The notes under the pieces were generated by a model, which was not told where the DNA came from, searched no databases, and was given only the letters and a program-made list of their open reading frames with translations. Positions 1 through 6,314 of a stretch of DNA of 7,288 nucleotides are shown one piece after another. The position numbers were made by a program, and so were the translations under genes. This stretch comes from CAZWSE01 sp964636575 (GTDB lineage Bacteria; Pseudomonadota; Alphaproteobacteria; Rhodobacterales; Rhodobacteraceae), in the NCBI GenBank assembly GCA_964636575.1, contig CAZWSE010000133.1, forward strand, positions 1 through 7,288, in the 5' to 3' direction. Every line of letters begins with the position of its first letter. The first letter of the stretch is position 1.

Positions 1-932
1 GCCTTGTGGCGTTCGCGTAGGAACACAAATAGCCCCGATGCCACGATCAGGGCAATCCCGACCCAGACCTCTCGCACGGGCAGTTCCGCCCAGATGATCC
101 AGCCCCACAAGACAGCCAAAGGCAGGCCGATGTATTCAAATGGCGCGACCGTGGCCGCATCTGCCAAGCGGTAGGCTTGGGACAATGTGTATCCGATGAT
201 CGCCACGTTCAGGCCAAGCGCTACGAACACCCAGATGTCCTCAGGCTCGGGCCAGACCCATGGGCGCAGCAGGAATTGGATGCTGGGGTTGTCGGAGCCT
301 TCGGCATATTTGCCGTCGCCGGCCACAAGGTAGAACCCCAGACAGACCACGATGAAGGTGACTTGGATATAGGTGGACAGCGCCGATGCCTTGCTGGCCG
401 CACCCAGTTTGCGGGTCATCAACTGGTTGATCGCATAGGTCAGTGCCGCGATGACGGGCAGCAGCAAAACCCAACGACTGACCCCAATATCGGCGGTGCC
501 TTCCCATGGGCGCTGCATGATGACAACGCCAATAAAGCCGACCACAACCGCGCCGATCCGCAAGGGGCCAACCTTTTCGCGCAGGATGGGGATGGACAGC
601 AGCGTGATGAACAAAGGCGCGGCGAAGAACAGGGCGGTCGCCTCTGCCAAGGGCATCGCGGCGAGGGCCACGAAGTAGGTCATGTTGGACACCACGATCA
701 TCAGACAGCGGAACAGATGCAGCCACGGGGTTTTGGTTTTCAAAATCCCGAATCCGCCTTCGAATTGCAGGATGATCAGGCTAAAGAACAACCCAATCGC
801 GGATCGCGTCAGGACCAACTCGTGCAAGGGATACCCGCCGGACAATTGCTTGATCAGCATGTCGTTGATCGAAATGCAAAAGACGCCGATCATCACGCAC
901 AGAATTCCCAAGGTGGAACGGTCGGTCGGCAT
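1..932 (-). CDS. EamA/DMT-family exporter, 3' end cut by window edge
   Basis: Inner-membrane transporter of the drug/metabolite (DMT) superfamily, probably exporting a small metabolite; the substrate cannot be read from sequence. Reading the minus strand from the ATG at 932-930 gives 310 open codons with no stop before the edge, starting MPTDRSTLGILCVMIGVFCI. Two EamA repeats are visible, about residues 8-140 and 155-305. Hydrophobic helices include 8-22, 46-58, 75-92, 100-118, 125-140, 155-170, 190-204, 233-252, 264-282 and 288-305, matching the usual ten-helix plan. Typical DMT phrases are PLAEATALFFAAPLFITLL (93-111) and ATVAPFEYIGLPLAVLWGW (260-278). Family members are about 290-320 residues, so only a short basic tail is probably missing. 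Start choice: AAAGGA (plus-strand 942-947) lies 9 bases upstream. It is transcribed away from the CoxG-like gene. RhaT-like or SAM-transporter-like labels are possible but unproven. Confidence 0.9.
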   Translation of the reverse strand, partial: MPTDRSTLGILCVMIGVFCISINDMLIKQLSGGYPLHELVLTRSAIGLFFSLIILQFEGGFGILKTKTPWLHLFRCLMIVVSNMTYFVALAAMPLAEATALFFAAPLFITLLSIPILREKVGPLRIGAVVVGFIGVVIMQRPWEGTADIGVSRWVLLLPVIAALTYAINQLMTRKLGAASKASALSTYIQVTFIVVCLGFYLVAGDGKYAEGSDNPSIQFLLRPWVWPEPEDIWVFVALGLNVAIIGYTLSQAYRLADAATVAPFEYIGLPLAVLWGWIIWAELPVREVWVGIALIVASGLFVFLRERHK

Positions 933-1005
933 GTGGGGGTGTCCTTTCCCTAAGGGGGCTATCACGTTTGACCGTTCTGTCCAGCCCTTCCAGTTGCAAA
1001 GCCGT

Positions 1006-1033
1006 TTGCCTTAGCCGTGGCATGGGGTAGAAC
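1006..1033 (+). promoter_or_regulatory. possible promoter for the CoxG-like gene
   Basis: Within the 129-base divergent spacer (933-1061), TTGCCT at 1006-1011 and TAGAAC at 1028-1033 are separated by 16 bases, a weak sigma-70-like arrangement. Transcription would begin around 1040, just upstream of the ribosome binding site. Both hexamers are imperfect, so this is only a candidate. A second -35-like TTGACC (968-973) has no matching -10 at the expected distance. The same spacer must also hold the promoter of the minus-strand exporter, which I could not place. Confidence 0.25.
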
Positions 1034-1044
1034 AGGGCAAGTTC

Positions 1045-1051
1045 AAAGGAG
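1045..1051 (+). promoter_or_regulatory. ribosome binding site that fixes the CoxG-like start
   Basis: AAAGGAG lies 10 bases before the ATG at 1062 and is a strong Shine-Dalgarno match. It lies downstream of another in-frame start codon at 1017, so that longer reading would place the site inside the coding region. The site therefore selects 1062; the ATG at 1068 would be 16 bases away. Confidence 0.8.
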
Positions 1052-1061
1052 ACCACACCCC

Positions 1062-1586
1062 ATGAAGATGAGCGACCAGCGCGATATCAAATCAGACCCC
1101 GCAACCGTCTACGCGGCTTTGCTGTCGCCGGAGGTGCTGAAAGAATGTGTGCCCGGCGCGCAAGAGGTCACGGGCAATGCATCGGACGGGTTCGAGGCCA
1201 CGGTGGTGCAAAAAGTCGGGCCAGTGAAGGCGACCTTCAAAGGCGCGGTGACCCTGTCGGACATGGTTGAGAACACATCGCTGACCCTGACGGGCGAAGG
1301 CAAAGGCGGGGCCGCGGGCTTTGCAAAGGGTGGCGCCGACGTGCGGTTAGAGCCGTTGGATGATGGTGGCACGCGGTTGATTTATGATGTTGAAGCCAAG
1401 GTTGGCGGCAAGCTTGCCCAACTCGGCAGCCGCATCATTGACGGGTTCGCCAAGAAAATGGCCGATCAGTTTTTCACGCGCTTTCAAGAGGTGCTCGAAG
1501 GGCCAGCCGAGGACGTTGTTGAAGATGAGGATACACCCGAGGCCAGCAAAAAGGGCTGGCTGAACCGGATGCTCGGGCGGGATTAA
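1062..1586 (+). CDS. CoxG-like SRPBCC-family protein
   Basis: A 174-residue protein of the CoxG (carbon monoxide dehydrogenase subunit G) branch of the SRPBCC/START-like fold, a hydrophobic-pocket family. Family features seen: N-terminal MKMSDQRDIKSDPATVYAAL, the stretch SPEVLKECVPGAQEV (about 27-41), GPVKATFKGAVTL (about 53-65), the glycine-rich GEGKGGAAGFAKGGADV (about 78-94), and the helix GGKLAQLGSRIIDGFAKKMA (about 114-133). After the fold comes an acidic linker (EDVVEDEDTPEAS) and a short basic amphipathic tail, KKGWLNRMLGRD, which could touch the membrane; this role is inferred. In CO oxidisers CoxG serves the molybdenum CO dehydrogenase, and quinone binding has been proposed for it. 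No coxL, coxM or coxS genes lie within the window, so a link to CO oxidation here is not shown. It stands alone: a divergent exporter on one side and 101 bases to the ABC genes on the other. Family call strong, function uncertain. Confidence 0.88.
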   Translation: MKMSDQRDIKSDPATVYAALLSPEVLKECVPGAQEVTGNASDGFEATVVQKVGPVKATFKGAVTLSDMVENTSLTLTGEGKGGAAGFAKGGADVRLEPLDDGGTRLIYDVEAKVGGKLAQLGSRIIDGFAKKMADQFFTRFQEVLEGPAEDVVEDEDTPEASKKGWLNRMLGRD

Positions 1587-1625
1587 TCCTGCGCTGTTCA
1601 TCGGCGCACAGGGGTCTGCGCATCT

Positions 1626-1654
1626 GCGGGGTCTGTTCAGTCGACCGGACCCGC
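1626..1654 (+). other. GC-rich hairpin between the CoxG-like gene and the ABC operon
   Basis: GCGGGGTC (1626-1633) can pair with GACCCGC (1648-1654), giving seven base pairs with one bulged G and a 14-base loop. No T-run follows, so it is not a classical intrinsic terminator. It could still stabilise the upstream transcript's 3' end, or sit in the ABC operon leader, since the ATPase start is only 34 bases downstream. Seen by eye; no folding energy was computed. Confidence 0.3.
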
Positions 1655-1687
1655 GTTAGGGGTTGAGCGCTCAGAAGGAACCCGACC

Positions 1688-2623
1688 ATGGCCCCCATCG
1701 TATCCATCAAGAACTTGCACAAAACCTATGACGGCGGGTTTGAGGCGCTTAAAGACGTGTCGCTCGATATCGAAGCGGGCGAGATTTTGGCGCTGCTTGG
1801 CCCCAACGGGGCGGGCAAGACGACCCTGATTTCGACGATCTGCGGGATTACGACGGCGACGGCAGGCACTGTTAGTGTGGGCGGGCATGACACGATGACC
1901 GGCTACAGAGAGGCCCGCGCAATGATCGGGCTGGTGCCGCAGGAAATCAATCTTGAACCCTTTGAGAAGGTCATCAACACCGTCCGCTTTTCACGCGGGC
2001 TGTTCGGCAAGAAACGCGATGATGCGGAAGTCGAACGGATTTTGACGCAACTGTCGCTTTGGGACAAAAGGGACAGCCCGACGATGGCCTTGTCGGGCGG
2101 GATGAAGCGGCGGGTGATGATCGCCAAGGCCTTGGCCCATGAGCCGCGTGTGCTGTTTCTGGACGAGCCGACGGCAGGCGTGGACGTGGAGCTGCGCAAA
2201 GACATGTGGGATGTGGTGGCGGACCTCAAGAAGGACGGCGTGACCATCATTCTGACCACGCATTATATCGAAGAAGCCGAGGCTATCGCGGACCGTGTCG
2301 GGGTGATTGCCAAAGGATCGCTTTTGCTGGTCGAAGACAAAACCGCACTGATGGCGCGGATGGGCCAAAAGCAGCTAGAGGTTCAAGTGCAGTCCAAGCT
2401 GGATGCAGTCCCCGAGGCGCTGAGCGCATTTGATCTGACGCTGTCCGAGGACGGGCGCGCTTTGGTTTACAGCTACGACACCAAGGGCGAGCGGACGGGG
2501 ATCACGCAATTGCTGACCGCCGTGGCCGCAGCGGGGCTGACCCTGAAAGACGTGCAAACCCAGCAATCGAGCCTTGAGGACATCTTTGTGTCACTGGTGT
2601 CCGATCCGGAGGACGCATCATGA
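1688..2623 (+). CDS. ABC-2 exporter ATP-binding protein, YadG-like
   Basis: Cytosolic ATPase of an export-type ABC transporter, 311 residues, working with the permease encoded directly after it. Nucleotide-binding motifs are complete: Walker A GPNGAGKTT (38-46), Q-loop VPQE (Q85), signature LSGGMKRR (135-142), Walker B VLFLDE (155-160), D-loop AGVD (163-166) and H-loop TTHY (H192). The stretches PTAGVDVELRKDMW and SSLEDIFVSLVSDPE, together with the length, closely recall E. coli YadG (about 308 residues). The C-terminal 100 residues form the accessory region usual in CcmA/YadG-type proteins. Start choice: AGAAGGA (1673-1679) lies 8 bases before the ATG. The stop overlaps the permease start (ATGA, 2620-2623), so the two are translationally coupled. 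The exported substrate is unknown. NodI or DrrA-type labels are alternatives, but the YadG resemblance is better. Confidence 0.94.
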   Translation: MAPIVSIKNLHKTYDGGFEALKDVSLDIEAGEILALLGPNGAGKTTLISTICGITTATAGTVSVGGHDTMTGYREARAMIGLVPQEINLEPFEKVINTVRFSRGLFGKKRDDAEVERILTQLSLWDKRDSPTMALSGGMKRRVMIAKALAHEPRVLFLDEPTAGVDVELRKDMWDVVADLKKDGVTIILTTHYIEEAEAIADRVGVIAKGSLLLVEDKTALMARMGQKQLEVQVQSKLDAVPEALSAFDLTLSEDGRALVYSYDTKGERTGITQLLTAVAAAGLTLKDVQTQQSSLEDIFVSLVSDPEDAS

Positions 2624-3381
2624 ATTGGACCGCGATCAAATCCATTTACTTTTTCGAGATGGCCCGCTTTTTCCGGACCTTCCTGCAAAGCTTCATCTCG
2701 CCTGTGATTTCGACATCGCTTTACTTCGTGGTCTTCGGGGCAGCGATTGGCAGCCGTATCCAAGAGGTCGACGGGGTCAGCTATGGGGCGTTTATCGTGC
2801 CGGGGCTGATCATGCTGACGGTCATCACACAAAGCATATCGAACGCGTCTTTCGGGATCTATTTCCCGAAGTTTATCGGCACCATCTATGAATTGTTGTC
2901 CGCGCCTGTGAATTTTCTTGAGGTCGTTTTGGGCTATGTCGGGGCGGCTGCCACGAAATCCTTGTTTATTGGGGTGATCATTCTGATCACCGCGCGATTG
3001 TTTGTGGATTTCCAGATTGAACACCCAATCGCGATGATCGCCTTTCTGGTTTTGACCTGCACGTCCTTTGCGCTTTTTGGTTTTATCATCGGCATATGGG
3101 CCAGCAATTTTGAGCAGTTGCAACTGGTGCCTTTGCTGATCATCACGCCCTTGGTGTTTCTGGGTGGATCGTTTTATTCGATCTCAATGTTGCCGCCGTT
3201 TTGGCAGACGGTGACCCTGTTTAATCCGGTGGTTTATCTGATCTCCGGCTTCCGCTGGTCATTCTTTGGCACCGCTGATTTGCCCATTGGTCTGAGCCTT
3301 CTTGCGATTGCGGCCTTTACCGCGCTTTGTCTGGCGGTGGTTTGGTGGATCTTCAAAACCGGCTGGCGTATTCGTCAGTGA
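2620..3381 (+). CDS. ABC-2 exporter permease, YadH-like
   Basis: Integral membrane half of the exporter, 253 residues, ABC-2 permease fold. About six hydrophobic segments are visible: roughly 25-45, 56-75, 98-128, 136-160, 165-188 and 223-246. Recognisable stretches are YGAFIVPGLIMLTVIT (55-70), YELLSAP (90-96, the likely coupling-helix region contacting the ATPase), LLIITPLVFLGGSFYSISML (172-191) and FNPVVYLISGFRWSFFG (201-217). These and the length recall E. coli YadH (about 256 residues). The start overlaps the ATPase stop, and no separate promoter is needed. The protein ends RIRQ, with TGA at 3379-3381, and a weak hairpin begins right at the stop. No sign of truncation. Substrate not deducible. 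Confidence 0.93.
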   Translation: MNWTAIKSIYFFEMARFFRTFLQSFISPVISTSLYFVVFGAAIGSRIQEVDGVSYGAFIVPGLIMLTVITQSISNASFGIYFPKFIGTIYELLSAPVNFLEVVLGYVGAAATKSLFIGVIILITARLFVDFQIEHPIAMIAFLVLTCTSFALFGFIIGIWASNFEQLQLVPLLIITPLVFLGGSFYSISMLPPFWQTVTLFNPVVYLISGFRWSFFGTADLPIGLSLLAIAAFTALCLAVVWWIFKTGWRIRQ

Positions 3382-3419
3382 CTGTTGCTTTTTGAGTATT
3401 TTTCAAAGGGTAAAGCAGT
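3381..3419 (+). other. weak hairpin and TTTGAGTATTTTTC motif after the ABC operon
   Basis: CTTTTTGA (3388-3395) pairs with TCAAAGGG (3403-3410), eight pairs including two G-U wobbles, around a seven-base loop GTATTTT. A competing stem is ACT/AGT plus GCTTT/AAAGC (3381-3391 with 3412-3419). It sits between the permease stop and the next operon, so it may mark the transcript's 3' end, but the U-run is in the loop rather than after the stem. From memory, TTTGAGTATTTTT-like strings recur downstream of genes in Rhodobacteraceae; this was not checked. Confidence 0.3.
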
Positions 3420-3472
3420 GGAAGTTGGCCCGTTGCCTTGTTTGTCCCCGCCTCGCAATCTACATGGGATGA

Positions 3473-4270
3473 ATGAAACGATTTTTGCCCTTTGTGAAGA
3501 ACGATCCGACGGTTTCGGTTGTGCGCATGTCTGGGATGATTGCAAGCGGCGGCCGTGGCGCGCTGAACGATCAGTCTTTGGCCCCTGCGCTTGAAAAAGC
3601 CTTTGCCAAGGGCAAGCCTGACGCTGTGGCGCTTGTGATCAATTCGCCCGGTGGCTCGCCTGTGCAATCGTCTTTGATTGGTGCGCGTATCCGGCGCTTG
3701 GCAGATGAGAAATCCATACCTGTTTATGCCTTTGTTGAAGATGTGGCGGCCTCTGGCGGGTACTGGCTGGCGGCGGCTGCGGATGAAATTTATGCCGACG
3801 AAAGCTCGGTTCTGGGCAGCATCGGGGTGATTTCATCCGGCTTTGGCGCCCATGTCTTGCTGGCCCGCCAAGGGGTCGAGCGGCGCGTTTATACGGCTGG
3901 TAAGTCCAAATCCATGCTGGACCCGTTCCGCCCTGAGAACCCTGAGGATGTGGACCGTTTGAAGACCCTTCTGTCCGACATCCATGACAATTTTATTGCC
4001 CATGTTAAGGCCCGCCGTGGCGAGAAGCTGGACCAAACCCGCGATCTGTTCACAGGCGAGATCTGGCTGGCCCGCAAAGCCATCGACGCAGGCCTGATCG
4101 ACGGGGTCGGCCATTTGAAGCCCAAGATGCAGGAACTGTTTGGCGAGAAGGTCAAGTTTCGCATGTATGGCACCAAGAAGCCGTTCTTGCAGCGGTTTGG
4201 CGCGCAGATGGTCAATGACGCCGTCTACGGCATTGAAGAACGCGCGGCCTTTGCCCGTTTCGGGTTGTAG
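3473..4270 (+). CDS. S49-family peptidase (SppA/SohB-like) without membrane anchor
   Basis: Serine peptidase of the S49 (signal peptide peptidase A/SohB, ClpP-like fold) family, 265 residues. The family uses a Ser/Lys dyad. The serine is S94 in DVAASGGYWLA (90-100). The lysine is most likely K146 in AGKSKSMLDPF: the 52-residue spacing equals that reported for B. subtilis SppA (Ser147/Lys199); K144 is the alternative. Other family marks are LVINSPGGSP (54-63), SSVLGSIGVI (111-120) and FTGEIWLARKAIDAGLIDGVG (193-213). E. coli SppA and SohB begin with a transmembrane anchor; this one starts MKRFLPFVKNDPTVSVVRMS with no hydrophobic helix or signal peptide, so it appears cytosolic or peripheral. 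Start choice: an in-frame TGA lies immediately before the ATG, ruling out a longer N-terminus; the Shine-Dalgarno is weak (GGGA, close). Six bases separate its stop from the next small gene. Role presumably turnover of membrane or signal peptides, inferred from family. Confidence 0.9.
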   Translation: MKRFLPFVKNDPTVSVVRMSGMIASGGRGALNDQSLAPALEKAFAKGKPDAVALVINSPGGSPVQSSLIGARIRRLADEKSIPVYAFVEDVAASGGYWLAAAADEIYADESSVLGSIGVISSGFGAHVLLARQGVERRVYTAGKSKSMLDPFRPENPEDVDRLKTLLSDIHDNFIAHVKARRGEKLDQTRDLFTGEIWLARKAIDAGLIDGVGHLKPKMQELFGEKVKFRMYGTKKPFLQRFGAQMVNDAVYGIEERAAFARFGL

Positions 4271-4276
4271 CCGCTT

Positions 4277-4444
4277 ATGGTGTTTAAGATTGTCACATTG
4301 TTTTTGGTGGTCATGGGCGTGCTGGCGATGTTCGGCAAGCTAACGGCCGTCAATCCGCGCCGATTGTTGACCGGCAAATGCGGAGCCTGTGGCCGTTACA
4401 GAATTGGCAAAGGCCCCTGTGCCTGCGGCAAGGGCAAAGGGTGA
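4277..4444 (+). CDS. 55-residue membrane protein with zinc-ribbon-like cysteine tail
   Basis: A small gene, ATG at 4277 and TGA at 4442-4444, filling the gap between the S49 peptidase and the exchanger. The product begins MVFKIVTLFLVVMGVLAMFG: one hydrophobic helix (about residues 5-20). A basic linker (NPRRLLTGK, 26-34) follows, then a cysteine-rich tail with C35, C38, C48 and C50, pattern CxxC-x9-CxC, rich in Gly and Lys (CGACGRYRIGKGPCACG). Basic residues after the helix suggest the tail lies in the cytoplasm. Four cysteines in two knuckles suggest metal (zinc) binding, though the second pair is CxC rather than CxxC. No clear ribosome binding site, so translation probably depends on coupling to the peptidase stop six bases upstream; the exchanger starts six bases after its own stop. 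I do not recognise a named family, although similar short proteins seem familiar from Rhodobacteraceae. The spacing, domain-like make-up and clean fit between neighbours argue that it is real. Confidence 0.75.
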   Translation: MVFKIVTLFLVVMGVLAMFGKLTAVNPRRLLTGKCGACGRYRIGKGPCACGKGKG

Positions 4445-4450
4445 GTTTGA

Positions 4451-5431
4451 GTGATTGAAGCGCTGTCGAACCCGTGGCTGCTGTCGGCACTTGGTCTGAT
4501 CATATTGCTGCTTGCGGGGGATGCGCTGGTGCGTGGCGCTGTGAACCTGTCGCTGCGCCTCGGGATTCCCGCGCTGATCGTCAGCCTGACGATTGTCGCT
4601 TTTGGCACCTCTGCCCCTGAGTTGTTGATTTCTATCAGCGCGATTTTGGACGGCGCGCCTGGGTTGGCCCTTGGTAATGTCGTTGGTTCAAACACGGCCA
4701 ATATTCTGCTGGTCCTTGGGGTGCCCGCCTTGCTGGCGACCATGCATACCTCTGAATGCGAGACCAAAAAGACCTATCAATATATGATCCTTGCGAGCCT
4801 CTTGTTCATCGGGCTGGCCTTTCGGGGCACGTTTGACTGGCTTGCGGGCTTGGTGCTGCTTGGTGCGTTGATCTACGTGCTTGGGGACGCCATGCGAGAT
4901 GCATTGGCGCACCGCAAGGCGGGCGCTGGCGACGCTGATCTGGACGACGATCTGGAGGATGTTGAAGGTGCCGACCCTAATATGCCGGGCTGGCAGATCG
5001 CGGTGTTTTTGCTGCTTGGGATGATCGGGTTGCCATTGGGGGCTGATCTGCTGGTCGATAATGCGACGATCATTGCGCGGACCTACGGGGTCAGTGACAC
5101 GGTGATCGGGCTGACCCTTGTGGCCATTGGCACATCGCTGCCCGAACTTGCAACCACCGTCATGGCCGCCCTGCGCAGGCAGGCCGATGTGGCGCTGGGC
5201 AATGTTATCGGGTCGAACATGTTCAACCTGCTGGCCATCATCGGGGTGGCGAGCCTTGTGGGGCCGATCCCTGTGGACCCGCAATTCCTGAGTTTTGATC
5301 TTTGGGTCATGCTGGCCGCATCGCTGTTGCTGATCCCGTTTGTTTATATGGGCAAAGACATCACGCGGCTTTGGGGCATCACGCTAAGCGTCATGTATGT
5401 GACCTACCTTATTGTGGTGCTGGCCGCATGA
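4451..5431 (+). CDS. Na+/Ca2+ exchanger, CaCA family, YrbG-like
   Basis: Inner-membrane cation antiporter of the CaCA superfamily, 326 residues, the same size as E. coli YrbG (about 325). Family members usually exchange Ca2+ for Na+. Both alpha repeats are intact: alpha-1 with GTSAPEL (52-58) and GNVVGSNTAN (75-84), and alpha-2 with GTSLPEL (227-233) and GNVIGSNMFN (250-259). The acidic ligands are E57 and E232. By spacing (27 residues after each Glu), the paired positions are N84 and N259; NCX_Mj has Asn and Asp there. Between the halves is a hydrophilic loop (about 152-180) with the acidic run DADLDDDLEDVEGAD (161-175). About ten hydrophobic segments are visible. Start is GTG at 4451, with AAAGGG about 9 bases upstream inside the end of the previous gene. 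The stop overlaps the next gene (ATGA, 5428-5431). Ion specificity is inferred from family only. Confidence 0.93.
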   Translation: MIEALSNPWLLSALGLIILLLAGDALVRGAVNLSLRLGIPALIVSLTIVAFGTSAPELLISISAILDGAPGLALGNVVGSNTANILLVLGVPALLATMHTSECETKKTYQYMILASLLFIGLAFRGTFDWLAGLVLLGALIYVLGDAMRDALAHRKAGAGDADLDDDLEDVEGADPNMPGWQIAVFLLLGMIGLPLGADLLVDNATIIARTYGVSDTVIGLTLVAIGTSLPELATTVMAALRRQADVALGNVIGSNMFNLLAIIGVASLVGPIPVDPQFLSFDLWVMLAASLLLIPFVYMGKDITRLWGITLSVMYVTYLIVVLAA

Positions 5432-6207
5432 GCAGGGCATTGGTCACAGGGGCAGGTGCGCGGCTGGGGCGGGCGATGGCGCTTTATCTGGCGGGGCGCG
5501 GGTTTGATGTGGCGGTGCATTACGCAAGCTCTGACGCAGGGGCCAAGGCGGTCGTGGCCGAGATTGAGGCCTTGGGCCGGAACGCCATCGCGCTGCACGC
5601 CGACCTTTTGGACGATGCAGCCACGGCAGAGCTGTTTGCAAAGGCCACCGAAGGCTTGGGCGGGCCGATCACCTGTTTGATCAACAACGCGTCCATCTTT
5701 GAATATGACACGGTCCAGACAGCGACCCGCGAAAGCTGGGACAGACATCTCGGCAGCAATCTGCGGGCGCCGTTTGTTTTGACGCAAGCCATGGCTGCAC
5801 AAGGGCTGACAGCGGATCGGGACGCAGCGGGGGAGCCTGTCGCCACGGGTTTGATCCTGAATATGGTCGACCAAAGGGTGCGCAAACTGACGCCTGAGTT
5901 TATGACCTACACGATTGCGAAGATGGGGCTATGGGCGATGACCCAAACAACAGCACAGGCGCTGGCCCCTGCGATCAGGGTCAATGCAATCGGGCCGGGG
6001 CCGACGCTAAAGGGGGCGCGGCAATCCGAGAAACACTTTGCAGATCAACGGGCTGCGACAGTTCTGGGGCGCGGCGCAAACGAGGCCGACATCACAGCGG
6101 CGCTCGGGTATTTTCTGGATGCGCCGGCAGTCACAGGGCAGTTGATCTGCGTGGATGGCGGGCAGCATTTGGGGTGGGAAACACCGGATGTTCTTGGGGT
6201 CGAATAG
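5428..6207 (+). CDS. SDR oxidoreductase, pteridine reductase (PTR1/FolM)-like
   Basis: Cytosolic NADPH-dependent short-chain dehydrogenase, 259 residues. Cofactor site: TGAGARLGRA (7-16), HYASS (31-35, resembling the HYHRS segment of PTR1), HADL (57-60) and NNAS (86-89). Catalytic residues are D148 in NMVD, Y161 in YTIAK and K165; the 13-residue Asp-to-Tyr spacing equals Asp181-Tyr194 of Leishmania PTR1, where a classical SDR would have Ser. The following ALAPAIRVNAIGPGP (178-192) and C-terminal VDGGQHLGW (242-250) also fit the PTR1/FolM group, which reduces dihydropterins. So reduction of dihydromonapterin, dihydrofolate or a related pterin is a reasonable guess, not proven. Start choice: ATG at 5428 overlaps the exchanger stop and gives MSRALVTGAG, the normal SDR beginning; the frame stays open upstream to an ATG at 5302, but that extension lies wholly inside the exchanger gene. 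Last gene of the run; 290 bases without a gene follow. A plain SDR of other substrate is the alternative. Confidence 0.88.
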   Translation: MSRALVTGAGARLGRAMALYLAGRGFDVAVHYASSDAGAKAVVAEIEALGRNAIALHADLLDDAATAELFAKATEGLGGPITCLINNASIFEYDTVQTATRESWDRHLGSNLRAPFVLTQAMAAQGLTADRDAAGEPVATGLILNMVDQRVRKLTPEFMTYTIAKMGLWAMTQTTAQALAPAIRVNAIGPGPTLKGARQSEKHFADQRAATVLGRGANEADITAALGYFLDAPAVTGQLICVDGGQHLGWETPDVLGVE

Positions 6208-6314
6208 GCTTTCGAACTGACAGTTTTGCACTGCGTTCATCTTCGTTACAAAACCTTTAAGAAAAGACTAATGTTTTCAGCATGTTGGCTTGAGGGTAAG
6301 TTTTTATCAAATGA

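Noticed and set aside
177..953. 258-codon open frame on the plus strand
   Set aside because: It lies antisense to the EamA exporter, is rich in Gln, His, Asp and Gly with no recognisable domain or hydrophobic core, and is the expected shadow of a GC-rich gene.
948..956. Short CCCTAAGGG near-palindrome in the divergent spacer
   Set aside because: Only four paired bases on each side, directly beside the exporter's ribosome site; too short to support an operator call.
1017..1061. Longer N-terminus for the CoxG-like protein
   Set aside because: A strong ribosome binding site (1045-1051) lies within this extension and serves the ATG at 1062; the extra 15 residues do not resemble the family start.
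2473..3123. 216-codon minus-strand open frame
   Set aside because: Antisense to both ABC genes, which carry complete motifs; its product is low-complexity and charged with no domain.
4139..4343. 67-codon plus-strand open frame at 4140
   Set aside because: Overlaps the peptidase 3' end in another frame and conflicts with the 4277-4444 frame, which has a coherent helix-plus-cysteine design.
4688..5284. 198-codon minus-strand open frame
   Set aside because: Antisense to the exchanger's two alpha repeats; rich in Gln, His and Arg, typical of a shadow frame.
5302..5427. Longer N-terminus for the SDR enzyme
   Set aside because: It would run inside the exchanger gene; the ATG at 5428 overlaps the exchanger stop and places the cofactor motif at the usual residue 7.
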